Shown here piece after piece: positions 49,046 to 58,316 of a DNA stretch of 64,000 nt (position 1 is the first letter of the stretch; each line of letters opens with the position of its first letter). The notes below the pieces were generated by a model. It searched no databases, was not told the origin of the DNA, and saw nothing but the letters and a program-made list of their open reading frames with translations. Origin of the DNA: Cytophagales bacterium (GTDB lineage Bacteria > Bacteroidota > Bacteroidia > Cytophagales > 172606-1); the NCBI GenBank assembly GCA_030448185.1, contig JAUJNL010000037.1, positions 1 to 64,000 on the forward strand, written 5' to 3'. The position numbers and the translations under genes are program-made.

Positions 49046-49880
49046 TTACGCCACTACATTTATCAGCGTGCCGATTCCATCAATGGTAATGCGGGTTTCG
49101 TCGCCGCTTTGCAGGGTGAAGCTATTGGGAGGCACAATTCCGGTACCGGTCATCAGGTAGCAGCCGTGCGGAAAACTCATCTCCCGGAACAGAAACTCGG
49201 CCAGCTCCTCAAAACGCCGCTTGATCTGCGTAATATTTGTACTGCCTTCAAAAGCTCTGGTGCCATTGCGGTAAATTTCCAGCTTGATTCCCGTTTCAGC
49301 GGGAAGTGCTTTTCCGGGAACGTACAGGCAGGGACCAATGGCTGTGGCTCCGTCATATACTTTAGCTTGCGGCAGATACAAAGGATTTTCGCCTTCGATG
49401 CTCCGCGAACTCATGTCATTACCTACCGTGTAACCCTGAATTTTGCCTTGCGCATTGATAAAAAGGGTTAATTCCGGTTCGGGTACATCCCAGGCTGAGT
49501 CTTTACGGATGCGGACTTTGCCGCCGGTGCCCACTACCCGGCCCGGAGTCGATTTAAAGAATAATTCGGGCCGTTCGGCATCATATACCCGGTCGTAAAA
49601 CGTATCACCGCCGGATTCCTTGGATTCTTCCATTCGGGCTTCCTTGCTGCGGAAATAAGTAACGCCAGCAGCCCATACTTCCTGGTTGCCAATGGGAGCC
49701 AGGGTACTGTTGCACGATGTGCCCACCGCCAGGCATCTGTTCGGCTTTTTTAACTGCTTCTGAAAGATATTGGTAGAGATTGTCGCGGTTGATTAAAGCG
49801 TCCCAGTCAGCCTCGTTTAGAAGATAATAAGATTGCTGCGCTTCGGCGATCACGCCCTGTTGGGTCCGGTAAAGTTTCAT
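49046..49880 (-). pseudogene. Fumarylacetoacetate-hydrolase-family protein (one frameshift)
   Basis: FAH-fold metal-dependent hydrolase/dehydratase, substrate unknown. Core motifs: [47 protein letters not shown] (metal ligands), [34 protein letters not shown]. The N-terminal ~90 residues are in another frame (MKLYRTQQGVIAEA...[11 protein letters not shown]); the break is near 49700. Merged ~277 aa. The [19 protein letters not shown] variant is closer to 2-keto-3-deoxy-sugar-acid dehydratases than to true fumarylacetoacetase. Confidence 0.82.
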
Positions 49881-49982
49881 AAGTTGAATGGATTATTAAA
49901 GGAGGCAAAGGTGTTGGTTGGTAAAAAGCTTTTTGCCACTAAACCTGCACAATTCTTGTTACCTTGTCAAGTAAATACCTTT

Positions 49983-50225
49983 AAACGATTTCGGATTTAA
50001 CTTCGTTGAGCCCTGCGGGGTTCGGAAGGTAGATTGCATAAGTAGTAGTCAATTTGTTAATGCAATAGCTTTCCATAAAGATACCTCCCTGCATGCAGAT
50101 TGGAAATGTATGGATCAGAAACCCGTTTGGAACTGCCTTATGATAACAGCCTACCTTTTGGATGCGATCCGCAATCCACCTTCCGAACCCCGCAGGGCTC
50201 AACGAAGTTAAATCCGAAATCGTTT
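49983..50225. repeat. Large foldback element, 55-bp inverted arms
   Basis: Arms 49983-50037 and 50171-50225 are inverted copies with about one mismatch, and a further GTAAATA match lies just outside after a small gap. The ~130-bp interior has no credible gene. It resembles a MITE; no target duplication was identified. It occupies most of the ~400-bp gap between the FAH gene and the DUF4230-like gene. Confidence 0.8.
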
Positions 50226-50278
50226 ATTTACATTCTCATGTAGCATTTAAAACTTAACATTTAGCACTTATTTCCCTG

Positions 50279-50864
50279 ATGCGTTTTCTTCGATTTCTTT
50301 TGCGGCTTGCCCTGCTGGCCGTTTTTATTATGGGATTATTGCCATTTACAACCGCTACTTCCGGGAGCCGGAAGTAAAAACCGATGCGCCTAAGATCACG
50401 CATAACACTACGCTGCAGGAAATTAACCGGATGGGCAAGCTTCAACTGGTGAAGTACAATTTCAAGGATATTGTGGAGTACGAGAAAGGCATGACTGAGT
50501 ACGAAACCCTGAATCAGTACCTCAACAAAGCCAAAGCGGTCCTGATCGTAAGCGGGGAAGCAGTAGGATGTATTGATCTGACAAAAATTCAACGATCTGA
50601 TGTGATCGAAGCGGGAGATACGCTACTGGTATACTTACCCGAACCGGAGCTTTGCGTGTATAAGATCAATCACGACCAGTCAAAGCTCTACGACCTGGAT
50701 AATACGTATTTTATTGAAGAAGGAAAGATGGTAAACGAAGCCTATGCTGCCGCGGAAAAAACATTAAGCGGGCAGCCTTGGATATGGGAATTCTATCACA
50801 AACTGAGCAGAATGCCGGGCAGATCCTGAAACCCTTTCTGGAGCGGATCTCCGGCAAAAAGTAA
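50279..50864 (+). pseudogene. DUF4230-like membrane-anchored protein (two frameshifts)
   Basis: N-terminal TM anchor (FLLRLALLAVFIMGLL), then after a break near 50342 an extracytoplasmic domain (EPEVKTDAPKITHNTTLQEINRMGKLQLVKYNFKDIVEYEK...AKAVLIVSGEAVGCIDLTKI...LLVYLPEPELCVYKI). This arrangement, an IxxmGkLvlvkY stretch followed by a small beta domain, is that of DUF4230. A second break near 50810 changes the tail to NAGQILKPFLERISGKK. ~195 aa. Function unknown. Confidence 0.7.
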
Positions 50865-50891
50865 TCCTGCGTAAGCGGATGAAGGGCGATT

Positions 50892-51373
50892 TCAGGGAAT
50901 TAGATCGTTAACGGCATCCCAGACCAGATCACTTTCGTAGCCCTTGCTCATCAGGTGCCGGGCTATTTTGTTTTTACGGATCATCGGATTAGGGTCTCTT
51001 TCTTCCCGGCTTTTTTTCTCCGCCAGTTGCCGGAGGGTTTGTTCGTAGTCATCCGGGTCAATTTCTTCCATTCCCTTCCCAATCACTTGAGAAGACAAGC
51101 CGTGCATTTTTAGTTCGGCTTTGATTTTAATCCGGCCCCACTTTTCATCCGGAATTTGCCACCGGCAAATGCCTTGGCAAACCGTTACCTCGTTCAAAAA
51201 GTTATCGGCTACCAGTCTATCCAGCGCTTTTTCGGCTTCATCCTCGTCAAGACCGTAGGAAAGCAGTTTTTCGCGTACTTCTGCCGGGAACGTTCCTGAT
51301 AGGCACAGAAGCCCATCGCTTTGGCTAAAGCATCCTGAGGAGAATAAGTCTTGGGAGATTTGGAAGCAGTCAT
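50892..51373 (-). pseudogene. recX: RecX regulatory protein (one frameshift)
   Basis: Modulator of RecA filaments. After joining: AYQERSRQEVREKLLSYGLDEDEAEKALDRLVADNFL, then WGRIKIKAELKMHGLSSQVIGKGMEEID and KIARHLMSKGYESDLVWDAVNDL, the three-helix tandem repeats of RecX. The break is near 51288. ~160 aa is normal. The ATG at 51373 begins a short charged leader. recA is not in the window. Confidence 0.88.
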
Positions 51374-51871
51374 AGGATAATATCAGATGTCGAAGGGCGG
51401 ATGTCGGATATAAGATATGCTGATTAGATAATGTGCTGATGCGCCGCTGGAAGACTAAGTTCAGGTTGTTTTACTCTTTTTCATCTATTTGGTTTTGCAA
51501 AACCTGCGACCCGGTGTGCTAACTTTACGCGAGTTATCGAAGTAATTATTGAATGAGGAGGTGATAAATCGGATTACCAATCCGAGCTCACTTGGTGTGC
51601 GCATTGGCAATGCGGACCAACCCGATGGTTGTTCGGCATTGCCAATGCCGAACTTGGGAAATGGCGGATTTGCAATCCGCTCAAAGGCCTTACAGTAGCT
51701 TATTGTAGACCTTTTCTCTTTAGCACCACCCCTCAATTACTGAATAAGTTCAGCTATTATACTTATTGGGATTCAGATGTTTAGTAGTCCCATCCATTCT
51801 ATTCAATATTAATGGAAGATTCTTCCGCAAAAGGCTTCCAGCAGATCTATAACTCATTAATTTTTAATTAA
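51374..51871. other. Intergenic region carrying a palindrome cluster
   Basis: About 500 bp with no credible gene; a minus-strand frame at 51485-51736 is only an artefact of the palindromes. The four hairpins are described at 51570-51680. Imperfect outer arms (around 51545-51562 and 51723-51745) suggest the whole is one element. Confidence 0.6.
51570..51680. repeat. Cluster of four REP-like palindromes
   Basis: Four hairpins in 111 bp: CGGATT-acc-AATCCG (51570-51584), CGCATTG-g-CAATGCG (51600-51614), TTCGGCATT-gcc-AATGCCGAA (51632-51652), GCGGATT-tgc-AATCCGC (51664-51680). The first and last share the GGATT/AATCC core and the middle two share the GCATT/AATGC core, so the set is arranged A-B-B-A. 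Confidence 0.75.
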
Positions 51872-52321
51872 ATGACCGAATACACCTTACCCGTTGAATT
51901 GCGCTGGGCCGATCTGGACCCTAATTTTCACCTCCGTCACTCGGTATACTACGATTTCGGGGGCGCAGGCCTGCGCTGGCGTTTTTATCGGAAAACGGCC
52001 TTACCATTTATGCAGCAGGCGCAGGTTGGACCTATCCTTTTCGGGAGGAGTGTATTTTCCGGCGGGAAGCCCGCTATGGTGATGCCCTTTTCATCAATAT
52101 GCAGTTGCTGAAGCTGCGCCGCGACTTTGCCCGTTTTTCGTTCCGGCACGAAATCAAAAAGGGAAGATGGTACCCTTTGCGCCATACTTACGGTAGACGG
52201 TGCCTGGATGGATACCAGGGCCCGTAAACTAACTATTCCGCCCTGCGTTGGTATCGAATTGCTGCATAACATGCCAAAGGCGCCGGAGTTTGAGTGGATA
52301 GAAGTGCCGGAAGGTACATAA
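51872..52321 (+). pseudogene. Acyl-CoA thioesterase, 4HBT family (frameshifted)
   Basis: Hot-dog-fold thioesterase. VELRWADLDPNFHLRHSVYYDFG contains the catalytic Asp of the 4-hydroxybenzoyl-CoA thioesterase group (D-x-N-x-H). The middle (GWTYPFREECIFRREARYGDALFINMQLLKLRRDFARFSFRHEI) and the end (TLCAILTVDGAWMDTRARKLTIPP) are spread over three frames, with breaks near 51968, 52000 and 52160. Merged ~150 aa, normal. Substrate unknown. Confidence 0.75.
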
Positions 52322-52329
52322 CAAGCTCA

Positions 52330-52934
52330 CTACACCTCATAAGCCGTACGGCTCACAATACTCACGACCCAGGGTAATCTCATCCGCGTATTCCAGTTCA
52401 CCGCCCACTGGGATGCCCCGGGGCAATGGTGCTTATTTTTAAGTTATAAATCTTCAGCTTTTTGGTCAGGTAAAAAGCGGTGGTATCACCTTCCATGGTA
52501 GGGCTAAGCGCCAGAATTACTTCCTGAATAGTAGACTCAGGCAGGCGGCGCAATAGTGAATCAATGTGCAGGTCAGCGGGGCCGACTCCTTCCAATGGGG
52601 AAATAATACCTCCCAGTACGTGGTACAGACCTTTGTATTGCGCGGTATTCTCAATGGCCAGTACGTCGCGGGTATCTTCTACGCACACCACCGAACGGTC
52701 ACGGGAACGGCTGGCGCAGATGGCACAGGTTTCAGTATCGGCAATATTATGGCACTGGCGGCAGTACTGAATCTGGGTACGCATTTGCGTTAATGACTCG
52801 GCAAGGGTAAGCGTTGCCTCTTCTTCCCGTTTCAGCAGGTGCAGTACCAGACGTAATGCAGTCTTTTTACCGATTCCCGGCAGCTTCGACATCTCATTGA
52901 CTGCATTTTCTATCAATTTGGAAGGAAAATTCAT
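52330..52934 (-). pseudogene. recR: Recombination protein RecR (3' end frameshifted)
   Basis: DNA-binding clamp of the RecFOR pathway. N-terminal helix-hairpin-helix (LPGIGKKTALRLVLHLL), zinc finger (CRQCHNIADTETCAIC), Toprim domain (VVCVEDTRDVLAIENT...GGIISPLEGVGPADLHIDSL). The main frame ends prematurely at 52398; two breaks in the last 100 bp (an extra C near 52422 and an extra base near 52368) restore [32 protein letters not shown] to the stop at 52330, the usual RecR ending. ~200 aa. Confidence 0.92.
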
Positions 52935-53128
52935 ACTGGCTATGAATGATTGACAAGTGAATGGTTATTATGAATATAACAATTTTACCGGACAAATCGT
53001 CCATTACCAATCAATCCTTTTCAATTTTCTTGATGAATTATAGAAAGAAAACAGGCCTGTTTACACTAAAAAAGCCTTTAGTTCTAGTTATAATAGGGTA
53101 CTATAAAGAAATAATTACTTCTATTTTT

Positions 53129-53411
53129 TCAGAATACCTCGGCAGAAATACCTCGCTGGCAGATCGCATTGCGCATGGGAGCAAGTTCATCAAAAGAACC
53201 GTTCTTAACGGTACATTTTCCTTTATAATGGATGATCCACGTGCACTGTTCGGCTTGTTCGGGGGTATGCCGGGCAAACTTTGATCAGCGTGGCGATTAC
53301 GTGGTCAAAGGTGTTGACCTCGTCGTTGAAAACAATCAGGTCTCTTAAATCGTCAGTACGGACATCTTCTTCTTCGAGAACTTCAACTTCGATTTCCGGA
53401 AAAGTAGGCAT
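53129..53411 (-). pseudogene. clpS: ClpS adaptor (one frameshift)
   Basis: Adaptor presenting N-end-rule substrates to ClpAP/ClpCP. RDLIVFNDEVNTFDHVIATLIKVC shows the conserved N-D-x-x-x-T-F-D-x-V binding-pocket segment. After a break near 53276 the frame continues RHTPEQAEQCTWIIHYKGKCTVKNGSFDELAPMRNAICQRGISAEV, the ClpS second half. ~93 aa merged. clpA/clpC is not in the window. Confidence 0.87.
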
Positions 53412-53567
53412 GGCGATTCAGTATTTTAACGATATGCGAATATACTAAAAAAGGATTTTCTGCGTTCACTAATTACTCAAGTAAATACGTTTATTCAAGT
53501 TTTAGTTCACTCTTATTGTCCAATTCTTCGGGCAACTGCTTCCCATCCGATCTGTCTGAAGCTACAA

Positions 53568-54917
53568 CTACAACCCGCTGACAATAGCCAGGGTAATGGC
53601 AACCATTCCTAGTGCACACAGAAGTACGAATAACGGAAGTACAAACCGTAGCCACTTGTCGAAACCGGCTCCGGCAGCGGCCAGTACTGCCATTAAGGCG
53701 CCGTTCGTAGGCGTTAGCAATTCGCATAAACCGGCTCCGTATTGGTAAGCAAGCACCGTTACCTGTCGCGACAGACCCAGTAAGTCGGATAGCGGAACCA
53801 GAATGGGTAACGTCAGAGCGGCCTGACCCGTTACGCTGGGCACGGGAAAATGAATAATGACGTGCATAAGCATCATCCCGATGGCTGACAGGGCCAGCGG
53901 CAGTTGCGTTAAAGGCGCTGATAGAGTATACACAATCGTATCAATGATCTGCCCGGACTCCAGCACCACGAAAATGGATTGGGCAAATCCGATGAGCAGG
54001 GCCGCAAAAGCCATATCCGAGAAGCCTTGCACAAATGCCTTAGCCGTACCAGTGATTCCCAATCCGCCCAGCCAGCCGGCCAGCCATCCCATCATGAAAA
54101 ATAATATGCCCAATTCATCAAAACCCCACTCAAACCGCATAATTCCTACGATAAACAGCACGAAGGCAACCAGAACCAGCAGCATAATCAAACCATAGCG
54201 GTTGTTGCCTGATGGGTGAGATGGTTTCATTGGTTCATCCATAGGTGCTGGCACAGTACGGGTACGGGCTGCGTACCGCATCGTGCCCCAGATCCAGATG
54301 CCCAGGGCCAGCCCTAAAAACAGCATTCTGAAACCAGCCCCGGATAGCAGAGGCACTTCTGACAGGGTCTGGGCAATACCTACCTGAAAAGGATTGATCG
54401 GGCTAAATGAAGCGCCTACGGCGGCTGCCCCCGCGCTGATGGCCACGGCCGTAAGGGAGTCGTAGCCCAGGCGCTGCGTAAGCAGAAGCAGTACCGGCAC
54501 CAGGGCAATAAACTCCTCTTGCATATTGGTAAGGATACCTCCCATGGCGAAAACGAGGCAGGCTACGGGGATAACCAGTACCTGCCGGCTTTGCAGGCGG
54601 GTAAGCAGCCAGTCTACTGACCACCGTAAAGCTCCCGTCTGGTCTACTACCGCAAAAGCGGCTCCTACCAGAAAGACAAAAGCAATTACCGAAATGGCAC
54701 CAGACAAGCCTTTGGGAATTTTTACCATGGCATGCCAGGGACTGACCGGCGTGGCGGCTACCTGATTGTAAGAGCCCGGCACTACTACCATCCGGCCCGT
54801 TTCCGGGTTTTCCCGCCGTTCGTACTTGCCAGCTGGAATAATATAGCCCAGCAGTGAAGCCAGCAGAATACCAATCAATAGTAAGATAAGAGGATGGGGA
54901 AACCGGAGTGTTTGCAT
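53568..54917 (-). CDS. YfcC/DcuC-like membrane transporter
   Basis: 449-aa polytopic membrane protein with about 12 hydrophobic segments. N-terminal LILLLIGILLASLLGYIIPAGKYE and the AVVDQTGAL / GGILTNMQEEFIALVPVLLLL / GASFSPINPFQVGIAQ blocks match the YfcC-like branch of the C4-dicarboxylate/short-chain carrier (DcuC/UIT) superfamily. The second half has the mirrored HVIIHFPVPSVTGQAALTLPIL. Intact. Substrate not predictable; it could be a peptide, amino acid or dicarboxylate carrier. Confidence 0.82.
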   Translation of the reverse strand: MQTLRFPHPLILLLIGILLASLLGYIIPAGKYERRENPETGRMVVVPGSYNQVAATPVSPWHAMVKIPKGLSGAISVIAFVFLVGAAFAVVDQTGALRWSVDWLLTRLQSRQVLVIPVACLVFAMGGILTNMQEEFIALVPVLLLLTQRLGYDSLTAVAISAGAAAVGASFSPINPFQVGIAQTLSEVPLLSGAGFRMLFLGLALGIWIWGTMRYAARTRTVPAPMDEPMKPSHPSGNNRYGLIMLLVLVAFVLFIVGIMRFEWGFDELGILFFMMGWLAGWLGGLGITGTAKAFVQGFSDMAFAALLIGFAQSIFVVLESGQIIDTIVYTLSAPLTQLPLALSAIGMMLMHVIIHFPVPSVTGQAALTLPILVPLSDLLGLSRQVTVLAYQYGAGLCELLTPTNGALMAVLAAAGAGFDKWLRFVLPLFVLLCALGMVAITLAIVSGL

Positions 54918-55054
54918 TAAGGGTAAAGCAATGGGCTATGAAGGGATAACTTGCAGAAAGTTTGAAAATACCCAAATTACAGAAGTTGTAAGACGGATCG
55001 GCGGAATTGTACCCTTTGCTATGTTCTTTTCTATCCATTTAAGCTAATCAAGCA

Positions 55055-55474
55055 ATGCATACAGTTCAATTTACAGCCAGTGAGCTATCTGTAGAAGAAC
55101 ACATCTTCCTGCGAACCAGGGTTGGGTTGGCTGGACAAGTGTACCGCCGGAAGGAGCCCGGAAAGCACTGCAGGGAACCTTGTTTTCCGTCTGCGGTCGG
55201 TTAAATGGTGAGTTGGTAGCATTTGCCAGGGTAATCGGGGACGGCGCTGCCGTGTTTTATATTCAGGACGTGATGGTGGTCCCTGAATGGCAGGGGCAGC
55301 AATTAGGCGCCCAATTAATGGAACACATTATGACTTACATCCGGGAAAACGCTTTCCCCAATGCTTTTATCGGTTTAATGGCCGCCAAAGAACAACTTTT
55401 ACCGTAAGTCAGGCTTTATAGCCAGACCTGACGACCGATATGGTCCCGGCATGTGTATGATATGGCCTGGGTAA
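55055..55474 (+). pseudogene. GNAT-family N-acetyltransferase (two frameshifts)
   Basis: Joined frames: VGWTSVPPEGARKALQGTLFSVCGRLNGELVAFARVIGDGAAVFYIQDVMVVPEWQGQQLGAQLMEHIM...GLMAAKENNFYRKSGFIARPDDRYGPGMCM. The acetyl-CoA-binding segment V-P-E-W-Q-G-Q-Q-L-G-A and the final FY-K-x-GF are GNAT hallmarks. Breaks near 55125 and 55395. ~139 aa. Substrate unknown. Confidence 0.82.
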
Positions 55475-55489
55475 AAGACCAGCAACCAT

Positions 55490-55521
55490 TTGGTAACGGG
55501 TATATTTCTGGATTAACTTTG
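55490..55521 (+). promoter_or_regulatory. Promoter upstream of trpD
   Basis: TTG (55490-55492), 21-bp spacer, TAACTTTG (55514-55521), a good Bacteroidetes consensus. It would give a ~200-nt leader to trpD containing the foldback at 55528-55665. Confidence 0.6.
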
Positions 55522-55527
55522 TTACTA

Positions 55528-55665
55528 AACTCACCCTAAATCCCTCTCCTGCCCAGAGGGACTTTACCACTACTATGATCTAACTCCCCTCTCTGGCAGG
55601 AACGAAAACGGGAGTTTTCGGGCCAGACAGAGGGAACGATTTTAGGAAGGGGCAGGGGGTGAGGT
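55528..55665 (+). repeat. Foldback in the trpD leader
   Basis: ACTCACCCTAAATCCCTCTC at the left and GGCAGGGGGTGAGG at the right are imperfect inverted copies, and an internal hairpin (AAACGGGAGTTTTCG region) lies between. It could be a REP-type repeat or a transcript structure; no leader peptide rich in Trp codons is seen. Confidence 0.5.
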
Positions 55666-55728
55666 CTCTAACATTTATCATTATATTCACCAGCCTTTCT
55701 TTTCCGTCAACAATTCAGCCCCAGCTAC

Positions 55729-56719
55729 ATGAAAAACATCCTGAATCATCTCTTCGAATACAAAACGCTGACCAAAGACGAAGCTAAAACCATGCTGACT
55801 GATATCGGGCAGGGCAAATATCCGCACTCCCAGATAGCGTCTTTTCTGACCGTATACATGATGCGCAGTATTACCGTAGCCGAACTGGAAGGCTTCCGCG
55901 ATGCCATGCTGGAACTTTGCCTGCGGGTGGATTTGGCCGAATACGACCCAATGGACGTATGCGGTACGGGTGGTGACGGCAAAGATACGTTTAACATCTC
56001 TACCCTGGCTTCCTTTGTAGTGGCCGGGGCCGGACAACGGGTAGCCAAACACGGTAATTACGGCGTTTCCTCCCCCTGCGGTTCTTCCACGGTAATGGAG
56101 TACCTGGGCTATAAGTTTACCAATGATACAGATACGCTGCGCCGTAAAATTGAGGAGTCGGGTATTTGTTTCCTGCATGCGCCCTTATTTCACCCGGTAA
56201 TGAAAAATGTGGCACCGGTTCGGAAAGAACTGGGCGTAAAGACGTTCTTCAAAAAGCTGGGCCCGATGGTAAAACCCGCCTTTCAGAAGAATCAGATGGT
56301 CGGCGTGTTCAGTTTGGAACTGGCGCGGCTCTATGCGTATCTCTATCAGCAAACCGACAAGCAATTCGTGATTCTGCACGCCCTGGATGGATACGATGAA
56401 ATTTCGCTGACCGGCGGGGTAAAAATGATTTCCAACCGGCAGGAGCAGGTGATAGGCCTGAAGCAATGGGCCTGCCTACTTTGGCACCCGAATCATTGTA
56501 TGGCGGCGATACGGTAGAGGAAGCCGCCAGAATTTTCACTAATGTACTGGAAGGCAAAGGCACCGAGCCCAGAATGCCGCGGTAATTGCCAATGCCGGTA
56601 TTTCACTATATGCGGCCCGTCCGCAACTGAGTCTGGAAGAAGCCGTAGCCCAGGCCCGCGAAAGCCTCGAAAGCAAAAAAGCCCTGCAGGCCTTCCGGAA
56701 GTTTATGTCGGATAATTAA
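55729..56719 (+). pseudogene. trpD: Anthranilate phosphoribosyltransferase (two frameshifts)
   Basis: Joins anthranilate and PRPP in tryptophan synthesis. Motifs: MDVCGTGGDGKDTFNISTLASF (PRPP loop), KHGNYGVSSPCGSSTVMEYLG, HPVMKNVAPVRKELGVKTFFKKLGPM. Breaks near 56465 and 56570 lead to MGLPTLAPESLYGGDTVEEAARIF and NAAVIANAGISLYAARPQLSLEEAVAQARESLESKKAL. ~330 aa merged. Its pathway partners trpC and trpF lie 4.3 kb downstream on the same strand, separated by the cassette array. Confidence 0.92.
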
Positions 56720-56800
56720 GGCAAGAAGAGTTGTAGCCTAGTGTTATCCTGCAAGAAACAGCTATAAGAGAAATAAACGACATATGTCGTAGATACAAAT

Positions 56801-56808
56801 GTTGGCAG
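56801..56808 (+). other. Integron-type core site (left edge of the cassette array)
   Basis: GTTGGCAG. Its exact complement CTGCCAAC is found at 57577-57584 as the left core box of the first attC, as expected if a cassette was inserted at G^TT here. No convincing palindrome lies upstream, so this could be an attI-like or secondary insertion site. Confidence 0.6.
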
Positions 56809-57663
56809 TAAGCAAAAAGAATATGGATTACATATTTGGCGCTCATTAAGTGCCTGTACTATTTGCTATATAAAATGAATAGTTATAAGCATCTAACAAT
56901 CAACGGATTAATTCATATGCATTTTATATTCCATTAGGTACAGGTACTTACATAATAAAGTTGCGTAAATTAAGGATGAAGGCTATTTTTACTCTCCTAC
57001 AAGCTGTTTTAATGAGATAATTCCTCATGACTTTGTTATTTGGAACGAAAAATTGAATAGAAAAAATTAAAAACAGCTTGAGGAAATCTACACAGGTTCG
57101 GTAGAAGAGATGTCTAAGTGGTGCTTTGCAAAAAATGATGAAAATAAATTTGGTTTGCAGTCCACTTTCAGTTCCTTAAAAACAGCCATAGAGTTTCGAG
57201 AAAGTTTCTGCAAAGACCAAAGTAGCCTATTGATACTTGGAATCTATCTGCATAGAAGCTATTATAACTCTTTATTGAATCTAATGGCAGAGAGAAAATG
57301 CATCTAATCCCAAGCGACTGAATGACTTGTATGATAGCCTTAAGCAATATAGAATAGAGGATGATAAAGGGGTAATATTAGGTTATGAATTGTTAGAAAC
57401 TTATTGGGGAGTTATCCACTCCTATCAATGTGAAAGTCAAGAAACGGTAAAAGAAATTAAGAATAGGGTTAGAATAAATGAATTTGGGTTAATAGATATT
57501 TTTGAGGAAGCGGCATCAGTAAGACATTTAACTTTAGAAAAGAACGAGGTTTGGAAAATAAAAACATTAAAGCCTACTGCCAACATCAAACACGAGCCGA
57601 CAACTTTGGTTGTAGTCGCGCAAACCTAGCCAAAGCCAAAGTGTGCGGGTGGGTATTAGTATG
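56802..57663 (+). mobile_element. Gene cassette 1 (862 bp)
   Basis: From the G^TT at 56801/56802 to the G of the first attC core (57663). It contains one degraded or error-laden gene (57110-57629 and upstream in-frame sequence) and ends in attC1. AT-rich compared with the trp genes. Confidence 0.7.
57110..57629 (+). pseudogene. Cassette-encoded hypothetical protein (frameshifted)
   Basis: Open from 57071 (in frame upstream of ATG 57110) through MSKWCFAKNDENKFGLQSTF...NSLLNLMAER. Then, after a break near 57295, ENASNPKRLNDLYDSLKQYRIEDDKGVILGYELLETYWGVIHSYQCESQE... to within attC1. The same frame further upstream, beyond TAA 57068-57070, reads DEGYFYSPTSCFNEIIPHDFVIWNEKLN, so the full gene is probably longer. 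Not recognised; soluble, charged, no TM segments or obvious catalytic motif. Confidence 0.5.
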
Positions 57664-57671
57664 TTATACCC
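57577..57671 (+). other. attC-like recombination site 1
   Basis: 95 bp. Left core CTGCCAAC (57577-57584) is complementary to the cassette's own 5' end GTTGGCAG (56801-56808). Right core GTTATACCC at 57663-57671. Inner arms pair AACAT/ATGTT, CCG-CA-CTTTGG with CCAAAG-TG-CGG, leaving unpaired bases on one strand as in attC hairpins. Confidence 0.75.
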
Positions 57672-58307
57672 AATCAAAAGAACATAAATGATAATTGACC
57701 TGTTCGATAGTCGTTTGTACCAAGTAGAGATGAAAGAAATGGTGGATGCGGCTATCGGGAAAATGCAAGTTGAACAAGCGGATTTTGAAGTCTTTACGGC
57801 CAGCATATGGACTGACCCAAATGCCAAAGCCAGTTCAATCAATTTTGATGATAAGGCTCATTCGGACCAGCATCTGAGACAGCAGCATGAGTGGGCAAAG
57901 CAGCATTACCAGCAGTATAAGAATCAATTGACCGTAACGGCCCTGAATATATAAAGCTGTTGCTCAAAAGGAGAGACGGAACCGGTGGAAGGCCGACTTC
58001 AAGCTATGGATTTTGGTGGAAATACAGAATGATTCAATCAAGATTGACGGTTGGGAAGACGAAGACCAGTGTTGGCAGGAGTTGGAGCCGGAGTTGAAGG
58101 AGGTTGCCAAGTACGCCCTGCAAAAAGTAAGAGTATTGAAATTGCATCCCCGGTTCGAATTAGCAGTGAACGGATACAGGGATTGGTACAAATACAAATG
58201 GAAAATAAAACAGTAATGACTTGGGTATAACACCAGTCACTCCGGTAACTGCCGCTCCAGCGCAAAGCCCAAGCATGAGCACACGGTTTGCGGGGGTGTT
58301 CGATTCG
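57664..58307 (+). mobile_element. Gene cassette 2 (644 bp)
   Basis: Begins TTATACCC and ends at the G of the second attC core. One or two short ORFs fill it, with the last stop (58214-58216) 6 bp before the left core box, the tight packing typical of cassettes. Confidence 0.75.
57688..58216 (+). pseudogene. Cassette-encoded hypothetical protein (one frameshift, or two ORFs)
   Basis: First frame: MIIDLFDSRLYQVEMKEMVDAAIGKMQVEQADFEVFTASIW...QLTVTALN (stop 57954). Second frame, starting immediately: KAVAQKERRNRWKADFKLWILVEIQNDSIKIDGWEDEDQCWQELEPELKEVAKYALQKVRVLKLHPRFELAVNGYRDWYKYKW. A single-base change near 57950 would join them into ~175 aa. No family recognised; alpha/beta, no signal peptide or TM helix. 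Confidence 0.55.
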
Positions 58308-58316
58308 TTATGCCTC
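58223..58316 (+). other. attC-like recombination site 2
   Basis: 94 bp. Left core GGGTATAAC (58223-58231) exactly complements the cassette's 5' end GTTATACCC (57663-57671). Right core GTTATGCCTC at 58307-58316. Inner inverted pairs include AACACC with GGTGTT and GCAAA with TTTGC. Confidence 0.8.

Noticed and set aside
49981..50202. 73-codon minus-strand frame in the foldback
   Set aside because: The frame exists only because the inverted arms lack stops; no homology.
51485..51736. 83-codon minus-strand frame
   Set aside because: It runs through the four palindromes and has no protein-like pattern.
56802..57663. DUF2971-type protein in cassette 1
   Set aside because: The upstream FYSPTSCFNE stretch is only weakly reminiscent; key DUF2971 blocks are not seen.
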